In this document: one piece after another, positions 1 through 5,350 of the stretch
Layout of the letters: the number at the start of each line of letters is the position of its first letter
How positions within the stretch are numbered: the stretch's first letter is position 1
NCBI GenBank assembly: GCA_036675035.1
Contig: JAKFFO010000011.1
Location: 1 to 8,346 of the forward strand
DNA length: 8,346 bases
Direction: 5' to 3'
Origin: MESE01 sp036675035
Lineage (GTDB): Bacteria > Pseudomonadota > Gammaproteobacteria > Burkholderiales > Burkholderiaceae_D
The notes under the pieces: model-generated
Databases searched by the model: none
Seen by the model: only the letters and a program-made list of their open reading frames with translations
Told to the model about the DNA's origin: nothing
Translations under genes and position numbers: made by a program

Positions 1-303
1 GAAGATCGATGCGTCGGGACCGCAGCTTACTACAGCGGTATTACAGCATTCACTGATTGGCATGCTCGCTTCCCTTCCTTTCCCACTATCTGGATTCATG
101 GGATAGTTTGCAGGAAGCAGAGTTCAATCGCCGTTGCCATTCGTTACTTGTTCCGATGACGGCGCAGGGCTTTACTCTCTGGAATGTGCCCGCGCCTGGA
201 CGATTTATACGCCGCAGATATTGCAGGAAATATCTCTGGAAACAAGATCCATGGCGCGCCTGTTGGCCCGGAAGCGACGAAGGCGCGCTCCCGGCTTCAT
301 CGA
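1..303. other. left flank without a supported gene
   Basis: This is the sequence downstream of hsp20-C. Several short frames are open here, but none gives a recognisable protein or has a good start. A minus-strand frame starts at ATG 99 (an inner ATG at 63 follows a purine-rich AAGGAAGGGAAG stretch) and runs off the left edge. Plus-strand frames are also open at the edge for 17 to 53 codons and could be the tail of a gene outside the window. I see no clean terminator for hsp20-C: GAAGC/GCTTC arms around 271-297 form only a weak hairpin without a T run. Confidence 0.4.
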
Positions 304-810
304 TCAATCTACTTTGATACTCATCTTCCGTGGTGCGTTCTCCTGGGCTTTCGGCAATTCGACTCGCAACACGCCGTTTTTATAACTGGCTCTGGCCTGG
401 TCGCTCATTACCGCAACCGGCAACGGCATCGCGCGCTGGAAGTTTCCGTATGCGCACTGCAAAACCCGGTAGCGTCCCTCCGTGCTTTCGCGCTCGAAGC
501 GTTTTTCACCGCTAACCATGAGGATGTTGCCTTGTAGCTCGATCTCCAAGTCGTCCTTGTCGAGGCCCGGTATTTCCAGCTGAACAATGACGCGCCTGTC
601 GTCTTCGAACAGGTTGCCACCCAACATGGACCAGCTGCCGGAAGGTATATAGAACATGTCGTCGACGTCGCTTTTGGCGGGCAAGTTGGTTTGCTCGCGC
701 GGCTTGAAGCCGGTAAGCGCACTCGATGCCGATTGCCGCAAGTGCTGCCATCCTTCCGATACCGACCCCCAGAACGAATTCAGGCCCTGTCTGATGTCAT
801 CCATATTCAT
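304..810 (-). CDS. small heat-shock protein (Hsp20/alpha-crystallin family), copy C
   Basis: 168-residue ATP-independent holdase that would bind unfolding proteins in the cytoplasm and keep them ready for DnaK/ClpB refolding. The alpha-crystallin domain spans about residues 65-155 and shows the family hallmark ASYKNGVLRVELPK (about 141-154). The C-terminal tail ends RKMSIKVD, carrying an I-x-V motif of the kind that links dimers into oligomers. The N-terminal arm is long (about 60 residues) and Trp/Ser-rich (NSFWGSVSEGWQHLRQS). The start at 810 has GGAGGT five bases upstream; a second Met at residue 3 is possible. It lies 159 bases after hsp20-B, separated by a strong hairpin, so it may be read partly from its own promoter, which I could not identify. 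It is clearly diverged from copies A and B and is not a recent duplicate. The family call is firm; the individual substrate role is unknown. Confidence 0.93.
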   Translation of the reverse strand: MNMDDIRQGLNSFWGSVSEGWQHLRQSASSALTGFKPREQTNLPAKSDVDDMFYIPSGSWSMLGGNLFEDDRRVIVQLEIPGLDKDDLEIELQGNILMVSGEKRFERESTEGRYRVLQCAYGNFQRAMPLPVAVMSDQARASYKNGVLRVELPKAQENAPRKMSIKVD

Positions 811-815
811 TGCTT

Positions 816-835
816 ACCTCCGTACATTTGGCAGT
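816..835 (-). promoter_or_regulatory. candidate RNA-thermometer helix masking the hsp20-C ribosome binding site
   Basis: In the mRNA, ACUGCC (835-830) can pair with the Shine-Dalgarno GGAGGU (821-816) across an 8-base loop. The pairing has either one G-A mismatch or, in a ROSE-like register, one bulged G (CU-G-CC against GGAG). Weak imperfect helices over the ribosome site are typical of thermometers in front of small heat-shock genes. This is a structural inference from a short helix. Confidence 0.3.
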
Positions 836-863
836 TCTTCACACCTGTATTGCATTGGCAAAG

Positions 864-913
864 CGATTCGCCGTGATGCGTTGCATTCGCTGTCGGGCAA
901 CACGGCAGAATCG
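864..913 (-). repeat. imperfect inverted repeat in the hsp20-C leader
   Basis: The arms CGATTC-GCCGTG (864-875) and CACGGC-a-GAATCG (901-913) are complementary over 12 base pairs with one extra base. Inside them TTGC (881-884) and GCAA (897-900) add four more pairs. The result is a long jointed hairpin upstream of hsp20-C on the minus strand. It could be part of a multi-hairpin thermosensor, a processing site or a protein-binding palindrome; the sequence does not decide between these. Confidence 0.45.
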
Positions 914-932
914 ATACATTAGAGCGACGCAC

Positions 933-966
933 CGCCGGGTTGCCCCTGATAACCGGCAACCCGGCG
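933..966 (-). terminator. 12-bp perfect hairpin just after hsp20-B (terminator-like, no U run)
   Basis: CGCCGGGTTGCC (933-944) and GGCAACCCGGCG (955-966) are perfect complements with a 10-base loop, beginning three bases after the hsp20-B stop codon. No T tract follows on the minus strand, so it is not a classic intrinsic terminator. It could partially terminate, or protect the 3' end of the hsp20-A/B message from exonucleases and so raise A and B over C. Confidence 0.5.
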
Positions 967-969
967 TGA

Positions 970-1353
970 TCACGCGACGTTGATTTGTATCTTGCGCGGT
1001 TGTGCGTGAGCAGCCTTTGGAATGCGCAATTTAAGTACTCCGTTCTTGAACTCGGCCGACGTCTGTTCGCCGTCCAGTTCCTTGGACAGTGTGAACGTGC
1101 GCCGATACCGCGGAACTTTTACTTCGGCATAGCCGGATTCCATGTCTTGCGGAATATCCAGCGCCAGCTCGCCCTCGATTGTCAGGCTCTCGGTTTCCAA
1201 TTGCAGCTTCAGGTTTTCCTTCGACACGCCCGGCAGATCGGCGAGCAGCGTGATGCCGCCGGAATCTTCGATCACGTCTACCGGTGGCAGCAGCGCAGCC
1301 TCCGGCGTTGCCGGTGAATTGTCTTTCTTCGTGACTTGAGTATTCTGGTTCAT
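970..1353 (-). CDS. small heat-shock protein (Hsp20/alpha-crystallin family), copy B
   Basis: 127-residue holdase of the Hsp20 family. A short polar N-terminal arm (residues 1-22) leads into an alpha-crystallin domain of about 25-113, with DLPGVSKENLKL early in it and the hallmark AEFKNGVLKLRIPK near its end (about 100-113). The tail RKIQINVA holds an I-x-I motif for oligomer assembly. The frame stays open upstream to 1473, but the true start is ATG 1353: AAGGAGGAA stands just before it, and the longer version would run into hsp20-A. It starts 16 bases after the hsp20-A stop, so the two are almost certainly one operon. The short N-terminal arm compared with copies A and C suggests that it may co-assemble with A, which is an inference from pairing and spacing only. 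Confidence 0.94.
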   Translation of the reverse strand: MNQNTQVTKKDNSPATPEAALLPPVDVIEDSGGITLLADLPGVSKENLKLQLETESLTIEGELALDIPQDMESGYAEVKVPRYRRTFTLSKELDGEQTSAEFKNGVLKLRIPKAAHAQPRKIQINVA

Positions 1354-1369
1354 GATTCCTCCTTCCCGA

Positions 1370-1810
1370 TTAATGAACAGAAATACGGCGCGGTTGAACC
1401 GCTTCACGCCGCTTGACGCTGATGTGCAGCACACCCTCCCGGTAAGTCGCGGAAACACCGTCCGGGTCCGCATCTTCCGGCAGGCTTACCACGCGCCGGA
1501 ACTTGCCGGCAAAGCGCTCGTTGATATGTACCGTCGCCTTGTTTTCCCGGCTGGACAGATCGTCCGCCCGCTCGCCCGCAATGGTGAGCACACCCCGCTC
1601 TAGGTTGACTTCAATGCTCGATGGATCCAATCCTGGCACGAAGGCATACAGCTCTACGGATTGCGGGGTGCTGCCTATATTCAGTGCAGGAAAGCCACCA
1701 CGCCCGACGCCGCGGATGCTGGGCCCAACTTCAAATACTTGTTGCAGCTCTCGCTGCAGCCTATCCATCTCAGAAAATATATCCCTCGGAAACACCGATT
1801 GAAGCATCAT
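1370..1810 (-). CDS. small heat-shock protein (Hsp20/alpha-crystallin family), copy A
   Basis: 146-residue holdase and first gene of the minus-strand heat-shock operon. The N-terminal arm (1-44) contains the amphipathic FSEMDRLQRELQQVF seen in bacterial class A small Hsps. The alpha-crystallin domain spans about 45-135, with FVPGLDPSSIEV and the hallmark ATYREGVLHISVKR (about 121-134). The tail RRISVH carries an I-x-V motif. A longer frame begins at ATG 1822 (MEEKMM...), but its codons ATGGAGGAAAAA are themselves the ribosome binding site, so the start is ATG 1810 (or 1807, since two ATG codons are adjacent). It is preceded by a sigma-32-like promoter at 1880-1905 and a short leader with a hairpin. 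It resembles sHsps found in many proteobacterial heat-resistance loci. Confidence 0.94.
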   Translation of the reverse strand: MMLQSVFPRDIFSEMDRLQRELQQVFEVGPSIRGVGRGGFPALNIGSTPQSVELYAFVPGLDPSSIEVNLERGVLTIAGERADDLSSRENKATVHINERFAGKFRRVVSLPEDADPDGVSATYREGVLHISVKRREAVQPRRISVH

Positions 1811-1815
1811 TTTTT

Positions 1816-1820
1816 CCTCC
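1816..1820 (-). promoter_or_regulatory. ribosome binding site that fixes the hsp20-A start
   Basis: GGAGG lies five bases before ATG 1810 and eight before ATG 1807. It falls inside the codons of the apparent in-frame extension MEEK, showing that the extension is untranslated. Confidence 0.85.
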
Positions 1821-1846
1821 ATTCATGTCAGGTTGATGGGCAACAG

Positions 1847-1866
1847 ACCGGGTTGGTGCTCCCGGT
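1847..1866 (-). repeat. hairpin in the hsp20-A leader
   Basis: ACCGGG (1847-1852) and CCCGGT (1861-1866) pair perfectly around an 8-base loop. They lie near the 5' end of the transcript predicted from the sigma-32-like promoter. It may stabilise the leader or be the first stem of a thermosensor. The UUGCC that follows it can pair with GGAA of the ribosome site with one bulged G, but the loop would be long and I do not rely on that. Confidence 0.4.
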
Positions 1867-1879
1867 TCATGCTTGCAAA

Positions 1880-1905
1880 ATATGTTCTTCAAACTGGATT
1901 TCAAG
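1880..1905 (-). promoter_or_regulatory. sigma-32-like heat-shock promoter of hsp20-A/B
   Basis: Read on the minus strand, CTTGAAA (1905-1899) is a perfect match to the sigma-32 -35 box and is preceded by GGG. After an 11-base spacer comes GAACATAT (1887-1880), which matches the CCCCATNT -10 box at C, A, T and the final T. The expected start of transcription is near 1872, giving a leader of about 60 bases. The -10 match is only partial and the spacer is at the short end. Confidence 0.6.
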
Positions 1906-1907
1906 CC

Positions 1908-1936
1908 CTTGATATTCAGCGTATACAGAACCATTT
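1908..1936 (+). promoter_or_regulatory. sigma-32-like heat-shock promoter of cbpA-cbpM-trxC
   Basis: CTTGATA (1908-1914) matches the -35 consensus CTTGAAA at six of seven positions. After a 14-base spacer, AACCATTT (1929-1936) matches CCCCATNT except at its first two bases. The predicted start is near 1943, about 38 bases before the TTG start of cbpA. The -35 box is only two bases from the -35 box of the opposite promoter. Confidence 0.55.
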
Positions 1937-1967
1937 TTTGCGTACAGACTCGTCAGAACAAGAAGAG

Positions 1968-1973
1968 AAGGAG
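1968..1973 (+). promoter_or_regulatory. ribosome binding site that fixes the TTG start of cbpA
   Basis: AAGGAG followed by seven bases and TTG at 1981. The in-frame ATG at 1873 would lie upstream of the predicted promoter and adds about 36 residues that no J-protein has. Confidence 0.8.
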
Positions 1974-1980
1974 AGTTCGT

Positions 1981-2928
1981 TTGGAATTCAAGGACTACTA
2001 TCAAATTCTCGGCGTAGAACGGAAAGCGACTGCGGAAGATATCAAGAAGGCTTACCGCAAACTGGCACGCAAGTATCATCCGGACGTGTCGAAAGAGCCC
2101 GACGCCGAAAGGAAAATGAAGGAACTCAACGAGGCGAACGCGGTGCTGTCCGACCCCGAGAAGCGCGCTGCCTACGACAATGTCGGCCAGAGCTTCCATG
2201 CCGGCCAGGAATTCCGCCCGCCGCCCGATTGGGGCGCCGGATACGAATTCTCGGACCGCGGTTTTTCCGGCGCCGAGGCAGCCGATTTCAGCGATTTTTT
2301 CTCGGAACTGTTCGGCAGCCGGATGGCACGCGGCGCGGGGCGCGATCAAACACATTTTCGTTCTCGCGGCGAAGATCACCATGCCAAGGTAATGCTGGAT
2401 CTGGAGGATGCGTACCATGGCGCAACACGGAACCTGACGCTGCGCACTCCGCAAACGGATGCACGCGGCCGGGTCACGCTGGCCGAACGCTCGCTGGATG
2501 TCCGCATTCCCACAGGCGTGCACGAAGGCCAGCTCATTCGCCTGTCCGGACAAGGCAGTCCCGGAATCGGCGGAGGGCAAGCCGGCGACTTGTATCTGGA
2601 AGTCCATTTCAAGCCGCATCCGCGCTATCGGGTCGAGGGGCGCGACGTATACGCCACGTTGCCGATCGCGCCGTGGGAAGCGGCGCTGGGCGCGCGCGTG
2701 AAGGCGCGGGTGCCGGACGGAACGCTCGAGATCCGCATACCCGAAGGTTCGCAATCCGGACGCAAGCTGCGGCTCAAGGGCCGAGGCATCCCTGGCTCGA
2801 CAGCCGGCGATTTGTATCTTGTCCTGGAAATCGTTTTGCCGCCCGCAAATACGCCTAAAGCGCGCGAACTGTATGAAACGATGGCACGCGAGCTCAACTT
2901 CAACCCCAGACCGGATATGGGAGCATGA
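1981..2928 (+). CDS. cbpA: curved-DNA-binding protein / DnaJ-class co-chaperone CbpA
   Basis: 315-residue type II J-protein. It would stimulate the ATPase of DnaK and hand it substrates; in E. coli the homologue also binds curved DNA and condenses the nucleoid in stationary phase. The J-domain is residues 1-69 with the essential HPD at 33-35. A Gly/Phe-rich linker (about 70-130, with FSDFFSELFG) follows, then two C-terminal beta domains (about 131-210 and 211-285, with VRIPTGVHEGQLIRLSGQG, PWEAALGA and LRLKGRGIPG). The DnaJ zinc finger is absent, as in CbpA. The start is TTG 1981, giving MEFKDYYQILGV, which matches the usual CbpA N-terminus (MELKDYY in E. coli). The cbpM gene follows directly, supporting CbpA over other DnaJ paralogues. 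It is likely heat-inducible from the promoter at 1908-1936. Confidence 0.95.
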   Translation: MEFKDYYQILGVERKATAEDIKKAYRKLARKYHPDVSKEPDAERKMKELNEANAVLSDPEKRAAYDNVGQSFHAGQEFRPPPDWGAGYEFSDRGFSGAEAADFSDFFSELFGSRMARGAGRDQTHFRSRGEDHHAKVMLDLEDAYHGATRNLTLRTPQTDARGRVTLAERSLDVRIPTGVHEGQLIRLSGQGSPGIGGGQAGDLYLEVHFKPHPRYRVEGRDVYATLPIAPWEAALGARVKARVPDGTLEIRIPEGSQSGRKLRLKGRGIPGSTAGDLYLVLEIVLPPANTPKARELYETMARELNFNPRPDMGA

Positions 2929-2930
2929 CC

Positions 2931-3242
2931 ATGAACCAGGAACAGTTCGCAGTATTGCTCGATGATGCCTGCCTGACTCTGGATGACCTCGCGACCAGTT
3001 GCACCGTCAGCCGCGAATGGGTGATCGAACATGTACAGGCCGGCGTGTTGCTGGCCGAACCGGAATCCGATCCTGCGCGCTGGTCCTTCACCGGCCGCGA
3101 CCTGCTGCGTACCCGACGCCTGTTCGACCTGGAGCGCAGCTTCGACGCGAACCCGGAGCTGGCCGGCATGGTCGCAGATCTGGTTGATGAACTGGAGCGG
3201 CTACGCGCGCGCCTGCGCCGGGCCGGATTGTCGGTGGATTGA
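2931..3242 (+). CDS. cbpM: chaperone modulator CbpM
   Basis: 103-residue homologue of CbpM, the specific inhibitor that binds the J-domain of CbpA and blocks both its DnaK co-chaperone and DNA-binding activities. The N-terminal half (about 14-65) has a MerR-like helix-turn-helix fold with TVSREWVIEHVQAGVL, and the tryptophan of ARWSF falls where E. coli CbpM has TTWVF. The C-terminal half (about 75-100) is a charged helix rich in Leu/Arg (VDELERLRARLRRAG). Two starts are possible. ATG 2925 overlaps the cbpA stop as ATGA, but GGGAG (2919-2923) is only one base before it; the same GGGAG is seven bases before ATG 2931, which I prefer. Either way translation is tied to cbpA, fitting a protein that must be made in step with its target. 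Confidence 0.9.
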   Translation: MNQEQFAVLLDDACLTLDDLATSCTVSREWVIEHVQAGVLLAEPESDPARWSFTGRDLLRTRRLFDLERSFDANPELAGMVADLVDELERLRARLRRAGLSVD

Positions 3243-3274
3243 AGCCACGATATAAAAATAAAGGGGTCTGTCTC

Positions 3275-3709
3275 ATGTTGCTGCATATTGTTTGCCCACA
3301 GTGTCAGGCGGTCAACCGCGTTCCGCGTGAACGGCTGACGGAACATCCGGATTGCGGGCGCTGCCATCGGCCCCTCTTTACCGGAACGCCGGTGAGCCTT
3401 GGAGCAGCGGATTTCGATCGGCATGCGACGCGCAGCGACATACCGCTGCTGGTCGATTTCTGGGCGCCGTGGTGCGGTCCCTGCCGCATGATGGCGCCGG
3501 CATATGAGCAAGCTGCAGCACAGCTGGAGCCGAACTTTCGGGTGGCTAAAGTGAATACCGAAGAAGAGCAAATGCTGGGATCGCGCTACGGAATACGCAG
3601 TATTCCAACGCTGGGTTTATTTCTGCATGGGCGTGAAATCACGCGCCAGGCCGGTGCGATGGGTGCGGCGGACATCGTGCGGTGGGCGCGCGCTGCAGCA
3701 CCCGTTTGA
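3275..3709 (+). CDS. trxC: thioredoxin 2 (zinc-ribbon thioredoxin TrxC)
   Basis: 144-residue cytoplasmic disulfide reductase. The N-terminal zinc ribbon carries two Cys pairs (CPQC at 7-10 and CGRC at 27-30), which mark TrxC/Trx2 rather than TrxA. The thioredoxin fold follows with the active site WCGPC (66-70), the family FWAPWCGPC context and the conserved cis-proline in SIPTL (P111). The family keeps protein thiols reduced, with electrons from NADPH through thioredoxin reductase. The frame is open from 3239, but ATG 3275 has AAGGGG eight bases upstream and gives the usual start just before the zinc ribbon. It sits 32 bases after cbpM and before a terminator, so it is the last gene of the cbpA operon. 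Its place there implies heat-shock control; E. coli trxC is instead known as an OxyR target. Similar thioredoxin genes also occur in transferable heat-resistance loci. Confidence 0.94.
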   Translation: MLLHIVCPQCQAVNRVPRERLTEHPDCGRCHRPLFTGTPVSLGAADFDRHATRSDIPLLVDFWAPWCGPCRMMAPAYEQAAAQLEPNFRVAKVNTEEEQMLGSRYGIRSIPTLGLFLHGREITRQAGAMGAADIVRWARAAAPV

Positions 3710-3724
3710 TTAACAGGCCTGGAT

Positions 3725-3748
3725 GCCGCGGCAGTAGTCGCGGTTTTC
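3725..3748 (+). terminator. intrinsic terminator of the cbpA-cbpM-trxC operon
   Basis: CCGCGGC (3726-3732), loop AGTA, GTCGCGG (3737-3743) form a 7-bp stem with one G-U pair, followed at once by TTTT. It begins 16 bases after the trxC stop. Confidence 0.8.
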
Positions 3749-3894
3749 TATCCGGAGTTCGGAACTTAGCGTCCGCTACAGCATCGATCTTGATCGGAAT
3801 TCATGCATCGGGTCAGGTCATATTACCGTCCGACAAACGGCAGGAACGGCGTGCTTGCGACATATCAAATTCCTGCTGATGAACGGATGCGGAC

Positions 3895-3926
3895 TTGCTC
3901 GCATCGCTTGGAAAATGCCCTATAAA
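3895..3926 (+). promoter_or_regulatory. weak candidate promoter of the 77-residue gene
   Basis: TATAAA at 3921-3926 is a good -10 box, about 40 bases before the start codon. The only nearby -35-like element, TTGCTC at 3895-3900, is 20 bases away, which is too far for a standard sigma-70 promoter. An activator or a different -35 may be involved. Confidence 0.25.
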
Positions 3927-3966
3927 TAAACCAATCAACCCATCAATCAACAGCTGGAGAAAGAAG

Positions 3967-4200
3967 ATGAAATCGACCTTTCATGAAATTGAACTTGGTC
4001 AGGCTGTATTACAGAATGCAACGTCTGTAGGTACCGAGCAATTGATCGTCCAGTTAAAGCCGGAAAACCAGTCCGCAATCCAGATCCAGATCAAGCAGAA
4101 CACGAACGAGCAAAGCTCGACAGTAAGTTCAATATCGATCGACCAACACGGGTTGCAAAAACTTTTTCATTGGCTGCGCGAAGAAGGTGCGGTGCAGTAG
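3967..4200 (+). CDS. hypothetical 77-residue protein
   Basis: I do not recognise this protein. The start at ATG 3967 has GGAG seven bases upstream (3956-3959) and the frame ends in TAG at 4198-4200. The frame is open upstream to 3895, but that stretch reads as untranslated leader. The protein has no Cys, no signal peptide and no membrane segment. Its pattern suggests alternating beta strands (EQLIVQLKP, AIQIQIKQ, VSSISID) followed by a C-terminal helix with aromatic residues (QHGLQKLFHWLREEG, about 61-74). That looks like a small soluble beta-alpha domain. It stands alone: the trxC terminator is upstream and the lipase block converges on it from the other side. The good ribosome site and coherent composition support a real gene; the function is unknown. 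Confidence 0.65.
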   Translation: MKSTFHEIELGQAVLQNATSVGTEQLIVQLKPENQSAIQIQIKQNTNEQSSTVSSISIDQHGLQKLFHWLREEGAVQ

Positions 4201-4316
4201 GCTACGGACAAGCAACCCCGCGATCGCATTCGTCCGCTTCGATCGACGTGCATCTGAAGAAACGAAAATGGCGGCGCATCATGATTGCATAAATCGGTAA
4301 CGCTCGTATCCGCATT

Positions 4317-5333
4317 TTATTTCCGGGTCCGGGCTTGCAGGAAAAGCCGCGCAGCAGGTATTTCTTCTTCAGAATAGAGCTGGCTCAACAGCGCCTCTAT
4401 TCTTTGCTGTTTTTGCGGTTCGGGCAGATTCATTTGCGCAATCAAGTTACTTTGCTGGAAAAATAACTCCTGCCGGCGCTCCCAGTCGGCTTGCTGCACT
4501 TCCATTTCGCCGATGCTTTTGGCGGCTTCGACACCGACATGCTGTTCGCGGAATTCGCGCACCTGATCGTCCGAAGCGCCCTGCTGGCGTAGGGCCATTA
4601 CGCTCTGCTCCATTTCCAAGGCGGAACGCGCTGCGTCCATATCCGCATTCACTGCGACCGCATTTTCCGGAAGCACACTTCGCAACTGATCGATACGCGC
4701 CAGCTTCTGTTGCGCTGATAATTTCTGATCGGCGTTTATCAACGCAAGCTGGATGCCGTAGCGGTCCTGGGCCTCTTGGGAACCGAATAATGCATCAGCG
4801 GGATCGGCGCCGAGATGCTGGCGACGTAGCGCGATAATCTTGGCGAACATTTCTTCTGCGCCGATGCCATTTTCATTTGAAAATCCGGCACTGAGCGCGG
4901 CCTCTGCCCGCTGATACCCGATATAGCCATTCAGAATGCGCAATGCTTTGTGCGCCGCCTGCGGTGGCAATCCGGTAATGGCTGACGCTTCTACCGCTTG
5001 CAGTTCATGCCGTGTCGCATTTTCCGGTAATCCCGAAACCAGGATATCGAGTCTGGCCTTGGTGCCGTCGTCGAGTACCAGCTCGCCATTCTTGTTTACC
5101 GAAAAAACATTTGAATTTATCGTAGAAGGTTGTGCTGGCAACTGGTCCGGCGACACGAATTCGCCTCTGGCGAACGGATTGGCGTCAACCGTACCGGAGT
5201 GCTGGATCGACCCGGCGGCAATGCTGCGCGCAGGTTCCGGCTGAACCCGCGGCTGCATCAGCCACGCGGTGGCCGCCACCGTGAATACCGCAGTGGCAAT
5301 CAGCAAGCCGGAAAACAGGTAGCGATTTTTCAT
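4317..5333 (-). CDS. lifO: lipase-specific foldase (lipase secretion chaperone, Lif)
   Basis: 338-residue steric chaperone, anchored in the inner membrane and facing the periplasm, that in characterised systems helps a partner lipase reach its active fold before type II secretion. Residues 8-26 are a single membrane segment, followed by a Pro/Ala-rich linker (27-70). The rest is the helical Lif fold, seen in LPPQAAHKAL, HLGADPADALFGSQEA, QKLARIDQLRSVLPE and HVGVEAAKSIGEMEVQQADWERR. The hallmark RxxFDY(F/C)LSA is degenerate: here it reads KARLDILVSG (92-101), keeping only Asp96 and Ser100. No Shine-Dalgarno is evident before ATG 5333, but the parvulin gene stops 17 bases upstream, so translation is probably coupled to it. 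Length is within the family range. Family confident; activity on the neighbouring lipases is an inference. Confidence 0.87.
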   Translation of the reverse strand: MKNRYLFSGLLIATAVFTVAATAWLMQPRVQPEPARSIAAGSIQHSGTVDANPFARGEFVSPDQLPAQPSTINSNVFSVNKNGELVLDDGTKARLDILVSGLPENATRHELQAVEASAITGLPPQAAHKALRILNGYIGYQRAEAALSAGFSNENGIGAEEMFAKIIALRRQHLGADPADALFGSQEAQDRYGIQLALINADQKLSAQQKLARIDQLRSVLPENAVAVNADMDAARSALEMEQSVMALRQQGASDDQVREFREQHVGVEAAKSIGEMEVQQADWERRQELFFQQSNLIAQMNLPEPQKQQRIEALLSQLYSEEEIPAARLFLQARTRK

Positions 5334-5350
5334 TTCGGTTTCAGCTCATG

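Noticed and set aside
57..317. 86-codon plus-strand frame at the left end
   Set aside because: No ribosome site, Arg/Trp/Cys-rich translation, and its end overlaps hsp20-C; several other frames in the same stretch look equally poor.
1867..2754. Long minus-strand open frame (295 codons) opposite cbpA
   Set aside because: It is antisense to a certain cbpA, has no family resemblance, and would cover the heat-shock promoters; a GC-rich shadow frame.
2900..3571. Minus-strand frame of 223 codons opposite cbpM and trxC
   Set aside because: Arg/Ser-rich low-quality translation lying antisense to two well-identified genes.
304..3709. Complete transferable locus of heat resistance (ClpK/LHR island)
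   Set aside because: Only the sHsp and thioredoxin elements are shared; no ClpK, FtsH, YfdX, HdeD, KefB or DegP gene and no mobility gene is present in the window.
4201..4316. Bidirectional terminator between the converging 77-residue gene and lifO
   Set aside because: Only the small palindrome GCGATCGC and weak CGATCG arms are present; no stable stem with a T run on either strand.
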